This document shows positions 10,964-18,920 of a stretch of 64,000 bases of DNA, in pieces. Source of the DNA: Citrobacter telavivensis (GTDB lineage Bacteria > Pseudomonadota > Gammaproteobacteria > Enterobacterales > Enterobacteriaceae); NCBI GenBank assembly GCA_009363175.1, contig CP045205.1:124001-188000 (forward strand). Direction: 5' to 3'. The notes under the pieces were generated by a model. It saw only the letters and a program-made list of their open reading frames with translations. It was not told the origin of the DNA and ran no database searches. The first letter of the stretch is position 1; each line of letters begins with the position of its first letter. A program made the translations under genes and the position numbers.

Positions 10964-12001
10964 TTATCGGGCAAGGCTGATGGTGGCAGGAGAGGCCTGT
11001 TCAAATGCCCGTTCGAGAATTTCAAGATTGGTAAGAACTTCAGATTCCTTGACGTAATTTGGCACGCCGGTGGTGAGAGTGGCATACAGCGCGTCGTAGA
11101 CACGACCATAGTCGCCCGTTTCCGGTTTGATCTCTTCTTTCACCGTCACGCCTTCATCGTTGACGTACTCCAGCACGCCAACGGAATCATCTGCCGCAAA
11201 GCCCGGTTCACCCGGCATGATGTTGGCCTTCAGGCTGGTTTCCTGCTGATCAATACCGTATTTGATAAACGAACCTTTGGTGCCGTGAACGATAAACTTC
11301 GGATAGTCGATTTTCACCAGATGGCTGGTTTTGACAATCGCCTTTACATCGCCGTAAAACAGCTGCGCTTCAAAGGTGTCATCCGGATTGGCCTTATTGC
11401 GCAGGCTGCGGATGTCGTAGGCCACATGGTCCGGGCGACCAAACAACGAGATTATCTGATCCAGGGTGTGTACGCCCAGGCCATAGAACGCGCCATCCTG
11501 CGGCAAACCGGGGTGGGTTTCCACAACCGGACGGTAGTAATCGAAGTGGCTTTCCACTTCCACAATCTCACCAAGCTTACCGCTTTCAATCGCTTTTTTG
11601 GCGGTCAGGAAACAGGAATCAAAGCGACGGTTCTGATACGGCGTCACCGTCAGCCCTTTGTTTTGCGCCAGTTCAAACAGCACCTTCGCTTCAACCATCG
11701 TCGGGGTGAATGGCTTCTCAACCAGTACGTTCTTTCCGGCTTCCAGCGCCCGTTTCGCGTAGTCAAAATGGCTGTCCGCGTGGGTACAGATGACGACCAG
11801 TTTCACCTCAGGGTCGTTGAACACTTCATCAAGATCGCTGGTGAAATGGATGTGTGAGTAGATGGGCGCCTGCTCTTCCGGCTTCGCGTGACGGCGAAAA
11901 ATATGGGCCACATGCCAGGTGTCTTTACGGTTGAGAACGTACGGAAGATGGTAGCGAGTCGCGCTCTTGCCGAACCCAATAAATGCGCAATGTAAGGTCA
12001 T
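10964..12001 (-). CDS. yhhX: Gfo/Idh/MocA-family oxidoreductase
   Basis: This is a 345-residue putative NAD(P)-dependent sugar-type dehydrogenase, the same length as E. coli YhhX. The N-terminal Rossmann fold begins MTLHCAFIGFGKSATRYHLP, and the family motif EKPFTP with its conserved lysine is near residue 96. The substrate is not known. In E. coli, yhhX lies next to ryhB, and the same is seen here: the small RNA is encoded about 250 bases upstream on the same strand. Confidence 0.93.
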   Translation of the reverse strand: MTLHCAFIGFGKSATRYHLPYVLNRKDTWHVAHIFRRHAKPEEQAPIYSHIHFTSDLDEVFNDPEVKLVVICTHADSHFDYAKRALEAGKNVLVEKPFTPTMVEAKVLFELAQNKGLTVTPYQNRRFDSCFLTAKKAIESGKLGEIVEVESHFDYYRPVVETHPGLPQDGAFYGLGVHTLDQIISLFGRPDHVAYDIRSLRNKANPDDTFEAQLFYGDVKAIVKTSHLVKIDYPKFIVHGTKGSFIKYGIDQQETSLKANIMPGEPGFAADDSVGVLEYVNDEGVTVKEEIKPETGDYGRVYDALYATLTTGVPNYVKESEVLTNLEILERAFEQASPATISLAR

Positions 12002-12126
12002 GATGCTGTCCTTTCAGAAGGTGATGACCTACACCATAGCGCAAAGCGGAGGGAGACTAAATGCGGGAAGTCCTTGAGGGCGCGCTGGCGCACCTGGAAA
12101 CGGATTGCTCGCGCCTCGGGCGTGAG

Positions 12127-12235
12127 TGGCGCAGGCAGATTATTCACGGCCTGCGCACAGCAACCGGAGCGTACTTAATGTACGTGAGGAGCTCGAGCAC
12201 TTCCCGGGGACAAAATGACAAGTAAGCCAGGCTGA
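12127..12235 (+). repeat. Dispersed enterobacterial imperfect palindrome, copy A
   Basis: This stretch of about 105 bases between yhhX and RyhB matches a second copy at 38424-38530. Shared blocks are TGGCGCAG, GCGCACAGC, GCGTAC/GTACGTG, CGAGCACT and CAAAATG. The centre is an imperfect palindrome around GTAC. It contains no convincing ORF and looks like an intergenic repeat distinct from REP and ERIC. The remaining sequence from 12002 to 12126 shows no feature I recognise beyond the yhhX leader. Confidence 0.65.
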
Positions 12236-12246
12236 AAAAAAACCAA

Positions 12247-12341
12247 AAAAAAAGCCAGCACCCGGCTGGCTAAAATAATACTGGAAGCAATGTGAGCAAT
12301 GTCGTGCTTTCAGGTTTCTCCGCAAGGGTCTTCCTGAACGC
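12247..12341 (-). ncRNA. ryhB: RyhB, iron-starvation small regulatory RNA
   Basis: RyhB is an Hfq-dependent small RNA that represses iron-using proteins such as sdhCDAB and sodB when iron is scarce. On the minus strand the sequence follows E. coli RyhB: a 5' GCG..CAGGAAGACCCT, the seed region GAAAGCACGACATTGCTCAC, then ATTGCTTCCAG, and a terminator with stem AGCCAGC/GCTGGCT followed by T residues. The 5' end is set at 12341 by alignment with E. coli; the 3' end lies within the T-run (12245-12253). It sits between yhhX and yhhY, as in E. coli. Confidence 0.95.
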
Positions 12342-12343
12342 AG

Positions 12344-12362
12344 AGCAATAATAATCATTCTC
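12344..12362 (-). promoter_or_regulatory. Fur box over the ryhB promoter
   Basis: The 19 bases from 12344 match the Fur consensus GATAATGATAATCATTATC at 14 of 19 positions, with the best half being ATAATCATT. It covers the predicted -10 region (TATTAT on the minus strand) of ryhB, so Fur with iron would block RyhB transcription, as established in E. coli. Confidence 0.8.
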
Positions 12363-12461
12363 ATTCGCAGTTGTCCAGTGATTTTTACAAAAAAATGCGG
12401 TTGACGACATTTTTAATCTCAGCGACTGTAAAGGCACAATTAACGATGAAGGAGAGCGGGA

Positions 12462-12950
12462 ATGAGTGAGATCGTGATACGCCACGCTGAGACCAAAGAT
12501 TACGACGCGATTCGTCAGATCCATGCCCAGCCGGAGGTGTATTACAACACGCTACAGGTTCCTCATCCTTCCAGCGAGATGTGGCAGACACGACTCGCCG
12601 AACAGCCCGGCATCAAACAACTTGTCGCCTGTATTGATGACCGCGTCGTCGGACACCTGTGCATTGCCGTCGCTTAGCGTCCGCGCCGGAGTCATGTCGC
12701 CGATTTTGGTATTTGTGTCGATACACAATGGCAAAACCACGGGGTCGCCAGCGCATTAATGCGTACCATGATCGATATGTGCGACAACTGGCTGCGCGTC
12801 GAACGCATTGAATTAACGGTGTTTGTCGATAATGCGCCCGCCGTGGCGGTGTATAAAAAATACGGTTTCGAAATTGAAGGCACCGGCAAAAAGTACGGCC
12901 TGCGTAACGGCGAGTATGTCGATGCATATTTTATGGCGCGGATGAAGTGA
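12462..12950 (+). pseudogene. yhhY: GNAT acetyltransferase YhhY, interrupted by an in-frame amber codon
   Basis: E. coli YhhY is a 162-residue GNAT-family N-acetyltransferase that acetylates certain amino acids and modified amino acids. Here the frame from 12462 to 12950 is exactly 162 codons plus stop and matches throughout. However, codon 72 (12675-12677) is TAG, where E. coli YhhY has Gln (VQQRPRRSHVADFG). Reading resumes in the same frame with RPRRSHVADFGICVD. A single C-to-T change from CAG explains it, and there is no frameshift. The truncated product would lack the acetyl-CoA-binding motif (around NHGVASALM) and should be inactive. Recent decay, an assembly error and amber suppression are all possible. 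Confidence 0.88.
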
Positions 12951-12956
12951 CAAATT

Positions 12957-13032
12957 GCCCGGTGGCGCTACGCTTACCGGGCCTACAGCTGCACAAACGT
13001 AGGCTGGGTAAGGCGAAGCCGCCACCCGGCAA
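12957..13032. repeat. BIME (paired REP) between yhhY and ggt
   Basis: Two inverted REP units lie between the convergent yhhY and ggt stops: TTGCCCGGTGGCGCTACGCT..CCGGGCCTAC and GTAGGCTGGGTAAGGCGAAG..CCGCCACCCGGCAA. This is the usual arrangement at convergent gene ends, where REPs protect mRNA 3' ends or bind gyrase. Confidence 0.85.
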
Positions 13033-13037
13033 CAAAA

Positions 13038-14783
13038 TCAATACCCTGCGGCTAAATCGTCCACGGTGCGTGGGTCAGATGCACCGTACAACGTGCCGTC
13101 CGGCCCAACCATGATGCTTTGCGTGCTGCCCATCGCCTCTTTCAGCGCGACCTTCTGCCCTTTTTGCTCAAGCAGTTTAAGGGTATCCGGGCTGAAGCCT
13201 TTCTCCACACGCAACTCATCCGGCAACCATTGATGATGGAAACGCGGCGCATTGGTGGCTTGCGCCACGTTCATCCCGAAATCGATGCTATTGACCACCA
13301 TTTGCAGCACGGTCGTGATAATACGACTCCCGCCAGGGCTGCCGGTGACCAGCCAGGTTTTACCGTCTTTCACCACGATGGTGGGCGACATCGACGACAG
13401 CGGACGTTTCTTCGGTCCAACGGCATTGGCATCGCCCCCCACCAGACCATAGACGTTAGGTACGCCCGGTTTGGCCGAAAAGTCATCCATCTCGTTATTC
13501 ATCAGAATGCCGGTGTTACCCGCCACAATGCCGGTCCCGAAGGTGGTGTTGAGGGTATACGTCACCGCCACGGCGTTACCGTCTTTATCCACCACCGAGA
13601 AGTGAGTCGTCTGGTTACTCTCATAAGGCGCAAGCTTACCAGGGCGAATTTCACTGGAAGGTTTCGCCTTGTTGATATCAATCCGTTCGGCAATCGATTT
13701 GGCGTAATCTTTGTTGGTCAGCGCTTGCCACGGCACGTTCACAAAATCCGGGTCGCCCAGGTATTCCGAACGATCGGCGTAGGCCTGTTTCTCCGCTTCC
13801 GCCATCACCTGCATGGCGTCCGCACTGCCAAAGCCGTATTTCTTCATGTCGAAATTTTCAAGGATATTCAGGATCTGCACGATGTGGATCCCGCCAGAGG
13901 ACGGGGGCGGCATTGAGAAGACCTGATACCCGCGATAGTCGCCGCCGATCGGCGTGCGCTCTACCGCCTGGTAGCCCGCCAAATCTTCTTTAGTCATCAA
14001 CCCGCCGTTTTTCTGCATCTCCTGCGCAATCTGGTCGGCAATCGCCCCTTTATAGAAAGCCTCCGGCCCCTTTTCCGCAATCAGCTCCAGACTTTTTGCC
14101 AGGTTTTTCTGCACCAGCTTGTCGCCCTTTTTCAGCGGTTCGCCATCCTTCCAGAAGATAGCTTTGCTGTTCTCGTGATTCGGCAACACTTCACTGCCGT
14201 AGGTTTTCAGATCGTCCGCCAGCGCATCGTTAACCACAAAGCCCTCTTCAGCCAGCTTGATCGCCGGACGCACCACTTTGTTGAGCGGCAGGGTGCCATA
14301 TTTTTCCAGCGCCAGTGAGAACCCAGCCACTGTGCCCGGCGTGCCGGAAGCCAGATGGGAGGTCAGCGATTTTTTACTGTCCGGATTGCCCTGATCGTCA
14401 AGGAACATGTCGCGTGTAGCGTTAGCCGGTGCCATTTCGCGAAAATCGATCGCCGTGGTCTTACCGTCTTTGGTCCGCAGCAGCATAAAACCACCGCCAC
14501 CCAGATTCCCGGCCTGCGGATGCGTCACCGCCAGCGCATATCCCACGGCAACCGCGGCATCCACAGCGTTACCGCCCTGTTTGAGAATATCCACCCCCAC
14601 CTTTGTTGCCATCGCATCCACCGAGGCCACCATCCCCTGTTTCGCGCGAACGGGATGGAACACATCCTCTTCCACGCCATACGACACCGGAGGCGGAGGA
14701 GGGGGAGCAGCGAGCACGCTGAAACAGCTTCCTGAGAGCAGAGCAGCAAGGGCTACCCGGCGTAAAAACGTCGGTTTCGTCAT
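13038..14783 (-). CDS. ggt: Gamma-glutamyltranspeptidase precursor
   Basis: Ggt cleaves the gamma-glutamyl bond of glutathione in the periplasm and can transfer the glutamyl group to other amino acids. From MTKPTFLRR the protein is 581 residues (580 in E. coli). It has a Sec signal peptide of about 25 residues ending near VLAAP and then an unusual run of six prolines. Autocleavage before the nucleophilic Thr in ESNQTTHFSVV produces the large and small subunits. The motifs GNLGGGGFMLLR and PLSSMSPT match the family. The frame is open 22 codons upstream, but these are not part of a signal peptide. Confidence 0.97.
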   Translation of the reverse strand: MTKPTFLRRVALAALLSGSCFSVLAAPPPPPPVSYGVEEDVFHPVRAKQGMVASVDAMATKVGVDILKQGGNAVDAAVAVGYALAVTHPQAGNLGGGGFMLLRTKDGKTTAIDFREMAPANATRDMFLDDQGNPDSKKSLTSHLASGTPGTVAGFSLALEKYGTLPLNKVVRPAIKLAEEGFVVNDALADDLKTYGSEVLPNHENSKAIFWKDGEPLKKGDKLVQKNLAKSLELIAEKGPEAFYKGAIADQIAQEMQKNGGLMTKEDLAGYQAVERTPIGGDYRGYQVFSMPPPSSGGIHIVQILNILENFDMKKYGFGSADAMQVMAEAEKQAYADRSEYLGDPDFVNVPWQALTNKDYAKSIAERIDINKAKPSSEIRPGKLAPYESNQTTHFSVVDKDGNAVAVTYTLNTTFGTGIVAGNTGILMNNEMDDFSAKPGVPNVYGLVGGDANAVGPKKRPLSSMSPTIVVKDGKTWLVTGSPGGSRIITTVLQMVVNSIDFGMNVAQATNAPRFHHQWLPDELRVEKGFSPDTLKLLEQKGQKVALKEAMGSTQSIMVGPDGTLYGASDPRTVDDLAAGY

Positions 14784-14902
14784 CGTTATTCTCCAAAGAT
14801 GCGGGGTCAGCCCCCCACTAAGCCTGGTGCATAACTCTGAAATGATCATCGTTTCGCCAGGAAAGGGGTAAACTTAAGAGAGACCTCAGAGGAGGAAAGA
14901 TG

Positions 14903-15280
14903 ATGAAACGATGCTTAATTTTGGCAGCGCTACTGCCATTTGCCTGTCTCGCACAGCCGATTAACACCCTGAACAATCCGAACCAGCCGGGTTATCAGAT
15001 CCCCAGCCAGCAGCGGATGCAAACGCAGATGCAAACACAGCAGATTCAACAGAAAGGGATGTTAAATCAGCAGTTAAAATCGCAGACGCAACTCCAGCAG
15101 CAAAACCTGCAAACGCAAATGAACAACAATCAGCAGCGGATCCAGCAGGGTCAGGTACGCGAACAGCCGTTACCGAATACCAACGGCGGAATGTTGAGTG
15201 GCAGTACGCGACAGGGGAGCGGCCAGCAACACATGCTACCGCCGCGTCAGAATGGCGATATGCTTAACCCGCAGCAGTAA
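14903..15280 (+). CDS. yhhA: Gln-rich secreted protein YhhA (DUF2756)
   Basis: This is a small exported protein of unknown function found next to ggt in enterics. I chose the second of two adjacent ATGs (14903) because GGAGG lies seven bases upstream and E. coli YhhA starts MKR. A signal peptide (about 18 residues) ends at CLAQP. The mature part is built almost wholly of Gln, Asn, Met and Thr, with repeats such as QMQTQQIQQKGML. It is 125 residues against 146 in E. coli, lacking the C-terminal tail. Its last 17 bases overlap the convergent ugpQ. Confidence 0.9.
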   Translation: MKRCLILAALLPFACLAQPINTLNNPNQPGYQIPSQQRMQTQMQTQQIQQKGMLNQQLKSQTQLQQQNLQTQMNNNQQRIQQGQVREQPLPNTNGGMLSGSTRQGSGQQHMLPPRQNGDMLNPQQ

Positions 15281-16010
15281 AGTCCGGGCCAATCACGTCA
15301 ATCGCATCGGTACAGATGCAGTCCACGCCCCAGCGCAGCAGTTCCGCCGCGCGCTGGGGTTTGTTGACGGTATACACCAGAATATGTAACCCCGCCGTTT
15401 TAAGCTGCTTAACCCGCGTTTCATCCAGCAGGGTGTGATTCAGGTGAATCGACACGCAGGCCAGGCGAGCGGTCAGTTCGCGCCAGTCATCACGCCACTC
15501 GTCAAGCAACAAACCTCGAGGTAACTCCACCGCGGCGGCCTGCGCCGCTTCCAGCGCATCGATGTCAAATGACGACAGCAGCGGTGCGGTCATCCCCTGC
15601 CATAGCGTACGCGCGGCGAGGGCTATCACTTTCCCCGTCTGTGGCCCGGTTCCGGTGGTCGGTTTAATTTCGATATTGGCCATCAGGCCATGCAGGCGAC
15701 AGCGTTCTGCCACCTGCGAGAGTAGTGGGAGCGGTTCGCCTTTAAATTCGCCGCTGTACCAGCCGCCGGCATCCACCCGCAGCAAATCCTGCCAGCTGAG
15801 CTCCCCCGCCACGCCCCAGCCGTTGCTGGTGCGTTCAAGGTTGTCATCGTGCAGCAGGAAAATTTCCCCATCCTTCGACAGCTTCGCGTCGAACTCGATC
15901 ATGGTATGTCCGTAGCGCGTGCCAACGTCGATCGCCGCCAGCGTGTTTTCCGGTGCCAGTTTACCGCCGCCGCGATGGGCGACGATGCGGGGATACGGCC
16001 AGTTACTCAT
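15264..16010 (-). CDS. ugpQ: Glycerophosphodiester phosphodiesterase, cytosolic
   Basis: UgpQ hydrolyses glycerophosphodiesters to glycerol-3-phosphate and an alcohol in the cytosol, as they enter through the Ugp transporter. The protein is 248 residues (247 in E. coli). The GDPD motif IVAHRGGGKLAPENT with the catalytic His and Arg is near residues 9-23, and EFDAKLSKDGEIFLLHDD supplies the metal ligands and second His. Its ATG overlaps the ugpC stop by four bases, so it is the last gene of ugpBAECQ. Confidence 0.97.
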   Translation of the reverse strand: MSNWPYPRIVAHRGGGKLAPENTLAAIDVGTRYGHTMIEFDAKLSKDGEIFLLHDDNLERTSNGWGVAGELSWQDLLRVDAGGWYSGEFKGEPLPLLSQVAERCRLHGLMANIEIKPTTGTGPQTGKVIALAARTLWQGMTAPLLSSFDIDALEAAQAAAVELPRGLLLDEWRDDWRELTARLACVSIHLNHTLLDETRVKQLKTAGLHILVYTVNKPQRAAELLRWGVDCICTDAIDVIGPDFTAAG

Positions 16011-17077
16011 ACACGTTGTCCTGTTTCACCGTCAAAAAGGTGCAAATGATTTTCCGGCAGATGCAGCCACAGCGTGCTGCCTGCCTTTGGGCGCTCCTGA
16101 TGGGCCAGACGCACCACCAGCTTTTGATCGCCCCAGCGACCGTGCGCCAGGTTGTCCGCGCCCAGCATCTCCAGCGTGTCCACCACCAGCGGCACGCCGC
16201 CTTCCGCCTGGGAGCTTAGCGCAATATGTTCCGGGCGGATACCCAGCGTCATTTTACGCCCGGCATAGCCGCGATAAAACCAGTTCACCGGTAGCGCCAT
16301 GCCGCTCTCCAGTTCGAAGTGCGTACCCGCATGGCTGATGCGCCCTTCCAGCAGGTTCATCGCCGGACTGCCAATAAAGCTCGCGACAAAGCGGCTGGCC
16401 GGTTTTTCATAAACCTCCACCGGCGTGCCAATCTGCTCGGCAATGCCTTTGTTCATCACCATCACGCGCTGGGCGAGCGTCATCGCTTCGACCTGATCGT
16501 GGGTCACGTACAGCGAGGTGGTTTTCAGGCGACGGTGCAGATGCTGGAGTTCCAGACGCATCTGCACGCGCAGTTTGGCATCCAGGTTCGACAGCGGCTC
16601 ATCAAACAGGAACACGGCGGGATCGCGCACAATGGCGCGCCCCATCGCCACACGCTGACGCTGGCCACCGGAGAGTTCGCGCGGACGACGTTTGAGCAGG
16701 CCGTCCAGTTCGAGAATACGCGCCGCCTCTTTCACTCGCTGCTCAATATGCCCCTTGCCCATCCCCCGGATTTTCAGCCCCCACGCCATGTTCTCTTCCA
16801 CGCTCATGTGCGGGTAGAGCGCATAGTTCTGGAAAACCATCGCGATCCCGCGATCTTTTGGCTCCATTTCGGTCACGCGCTGACGGTCGATCCAGATATC
16901 ACCGCTGGTGACACGCTCCAGTCCGGCCACCATCCGCAGAAGCGTTGATTTCCCGCAGCCGGATGGGCCGACCATCACAATAAATTCACCGTCCGCCACG
17001 TCCAGCGTCAGCGGTTGAATCACCTGGGTTTTACCATCCCAGCTTTTGGTTACTGCCTGTAATTTTAAACCTGCCAT
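16007..17077 (-). CDS. ugpC: sn-glycerol-3-phosphate ABC transporter, ATPase
   Basis: UgpC is the ATP-hydrolysing subunit of the Ugp importer, of the MalK type. It is 356 residues, as in E. coli. Walker A GPSGCGKST is near residue 37, the signature LSGGQRQRVAMGR near 135, and Walker B VFLFDEPLSNLD near 155. A C-terminal regulatory OB-fold domain of about 120 residues follows (TLGIRPEHIAL). It starts 10 bases after the ugpE stop and overlaps ugpQ. Confidence 0.98.
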   Translation of the reverse strand: MAGLKLQAVTKSWDGKTQVIQPLTLDVADGEFIVMVGPSGCGKSTLLRMVAGLERVTSGDIWIDRQRVTEMEPKDRGIAMVFQNYALYPHMSVEENMAWGLKIRGMGKGHIEQRVKEAARILELDGLLKRRPRELSGGQRQRVAMGRAIVRDPAVFLFDEPLSNLDAKLRVQMRLELQHLHRRLKTTSLYVTHDQVEAMTLAQRVMVMNKGIAEQIGTPVEVYEKPASRFVASFIGSPAMNLLEGRISHAGTHFELESGMALPVNWFYRGYAGRKMTLGIRPEHIALSSQAEGGVPLVVDTLEMLGADNLAHGRWGDQKLVVRLAHQERPKAGSTLWLHLPENHLHLFDGETGQRV

Positions 17078-17086
17078 CGCGGTATC

Positions 17087-17932
17087 CTACTTCTCACTGT
17101 CCACTAAACCACGCACAAACGCCCGCTGCATGGCTAAAACGATAATGACCGGCGGGATGAGGGTCAGCAACATTGCCGCCATCACCTGATTCCACATGGT
17201 GGTGCCTTCGCCGGTGGCAATCATGCCTTTGATCCCCGCCACGGCAGTCCCCAGATTGACGTCAGTAATAATCAGCAACGGCCACAGATACTGGTTCCAG
17301 CCGTAGATAAAGGTGATGACGAACAACGCCGCCAGATTGGTTTTCGACAGCGGCAGCACGATGTCGCGGAAAAAACGCATCGGCGAGGCACCGTCAATAC
17401 GCGCCGCTTCAATCAGTTCATCCGGCAGGGTCATAAAGAACTGGCGGAACAAAAAGGTGGCGGTTGCCGAGGCCATCAGCGGCAGCGTCAGCCCGGCGTA
17501 ACTGTCGAGCATTTTCAGGTTGGCGATCACTTCCACCGTCGGGAAGATGCGCACTTCAACCGGCAGCATCAGGGTGATAAAAATCATCCAGAAGAACAGG
17601 TTACGCAGCGGAAAACGAAACCAGACGATGGCAAAGGCGGAAAGCATTGAGACCGCGATTTTCCCCACCGTAATGCCAAACGCCATGATGAAGCTGTTGA
17701 GCATCATCAGCCAGAACGGCGCGCTGTTCGCACCGACGCCGTTGACCCAGATGTTTTTCATGTTTTCCAGCAGATGCGTACCGGGGATAAGCGTCATCGG
17801 CGTTTCAAACACCGCGTTGTTGTCCAGCGTCGCCGCGACAAACGCGACGTACAGCGGGAACAAAATCACCGTAATCCCCAGTATCAGCATGGTGTGGCTG
17901 AATATCGTCAGCCCGCGACGGTTTTCAATCAT
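17087..17932 (-). CDS. ugpE: sn-glycerol-3-phosphate ABC transporter, permease
   Basis: UgpE is one of two inner-membrane permease subunits of the Ugp system. It is 281 residues with about six membrane segments, the same size as in E. coli. The EAA loop that contacts UgpC reads ELIEAARIDGASPMRFFRDI. Its ATG overlaps the ugpA stop by four bases. Confidence 0.97.
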   Translation of the reverse strand: MIENRRGLTIFSHTMLILGITVILFPLYVAFVAATLDNNAVFETPMTLIPGTHLLENMKNIWVNGVGANSAPFWLMMLNSFIMAFGITVGKIAVSMLSAFAIVWFRFPLRNLFFWMIFITLMLPVEVRIFPTVEVIANLKMLDSYAGLTLPLMASATATFLFRQFFMTLPDELIEAARIDGASPMRFFRDIVLPLSKTNLAALFVITFIYGWNQYLWPLLIITDVNLGTAVAGIKGMIATGEGTTMWNQVMAAMLLTLIPPVIIVLAMQRAFVRGLVDSEK

Positions 17933-18816
17933 TGGTAACGCACCTTACTTTCTACGTAGCGGAACTGCACCACCGTCAGAATGATGACGAGGAACATCAG
18001 CACCACCGACTGCGCGGCGGACGCAGAGAGATCCAGCCCGGCAAACCCTTCGCGGTAGATCTTATAAATCAGCGTCGTGGTAGCCTGCACCGGACCGCCT
18101 GCGGTCGCGGCATCAATAACCGGGAACGTATCGAAGAAGGCGTAGACCAGATTGACCACCAACAGGAAGAAACTCACCGGCGCGATCAGCGGTAGCGCCA
18201 GTTTGAAAAAGCGACGGATCGGCCCGGCGCCATCGATCGCGGCGGCTTCAACCAGCGAGCGCGGGATCGATTGCAGCGCGGCGAAGAAGAAAAGGAAGTT
18301 GTAACTAATCTGCTTCCAGACAGACGCAAAAACCACCAGGAACATCGCCTGTCCGCTGTTCTGCGCGTGGTTCCAGTCATAGCCAAACTGCTCAAGGAAA
18401 TGGGTAATAAGCCCGCGGCCAGGATTAAACAGGAAGATCCACAATACGGCGGCCACCGCAGGCGCCACGGCATAGGGCAGCAGCATCAGCGTCTGATACA
18501 GACGACTGCCGCGCACCACGTAATCCACCAGCGCGGCGAAAAATAACGATACCAGCAGGCCGCTGAAGGTCACCAGCGCGCTGAATTTGATCGTCGTCCA
18601 GAAGGAGTCGAGGTAGTAGCTGTCATGAAACAGCGTGACGAAATTATCCAGCCCGACAAACTGGCTGGAAAGCCCAAACGGATCGACGCTTTGTAGTGAG
18701 TACCACAGCGCTTCACCCGCAGGCCAGATAAAGAAAATGACGGTGATCGCCAGTTGTGGCGCGACCAGCAAATAGGGCAGCCAACGCGAGCGGAACACCG
18801 GACGGGATGAGGACAT
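17929..18816 (-). CDS. ugpA: sn-glycerol-3-phosphate ABC transporter, permease
   Basis: UgpA is the second permease of the Ugp importer. From MSSSRPVFRSRWLPYLL it is 295 residues, as in E. coli; the seven codons upstream run into REP sequence and are not coding. It has six predicted membrane segments and the EAA loop SLVEAAAIDGAGPIRRFFKL. It is separated from ugpB by a BIME of about 75 bases, the only real gap in the operon. Confidence 0.97.
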   Translation of the reverse strand: MSSSRPVFRSRWLPYLLVAPQLAITVIFFIWPAGEALWYSLQSVDPFGLSSQFVGLDNFVTLFHDSYYLDSFWTTIKFSALVTFSGLLVSLFFAALVDYVVRGSRLYQTLMLLPYAVAPAVAAVLWIFLFNPGRGLITHFLEQFGYDWNHAQNSGQAMFLVVFASVWKQISYNFLFFFAALQSIPRSLVEAAAIDGAGPIRRFFKLALPLIAPVSFFLLVVNLVYAFFDTFPVIDAATAGGPVQATTTLIYKIYREGFAGLDLSASAAQSVVLMFLVIILTVVQFRYVESKVRYQ

Positions 18817-18836
18817 AAGGGGTTGATTCCTGAACA

Positions 18837-18912
18837 ATGCCGGGTGGCGCTTCGCTTACCCGGCCTACATGTGGCGCGTTGTAGGCCCGGTAAGCGAAGC
18901 GCCACCGGGCAA
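18837..18912. repeat. BIME between ugpB and ugpA
   Basis: Two REP units in opposite orientation fill the gap: TGCCGGGTGGCGCTTCGCTT..CCCGGCCTAC and GTAGGCCCGGTAAGCGAAGC..GCCACCGGGCA. Because it follows the gene for the abundant binding protein, it could raise ugpB mRNA stability above that of the permease genes, as shown for malE-malF in E. coli. That role here is an inference. Confidence 0.88.
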
Positions 18913-18920
18913 GTCACAGA

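Noticed and set aside
10913..11857. Plus-strand frame of over 300 codons opposite yhhX
   Set aside because: yhhX matches its family over its full length on the other strand; this frame has no similarity I can recognise.
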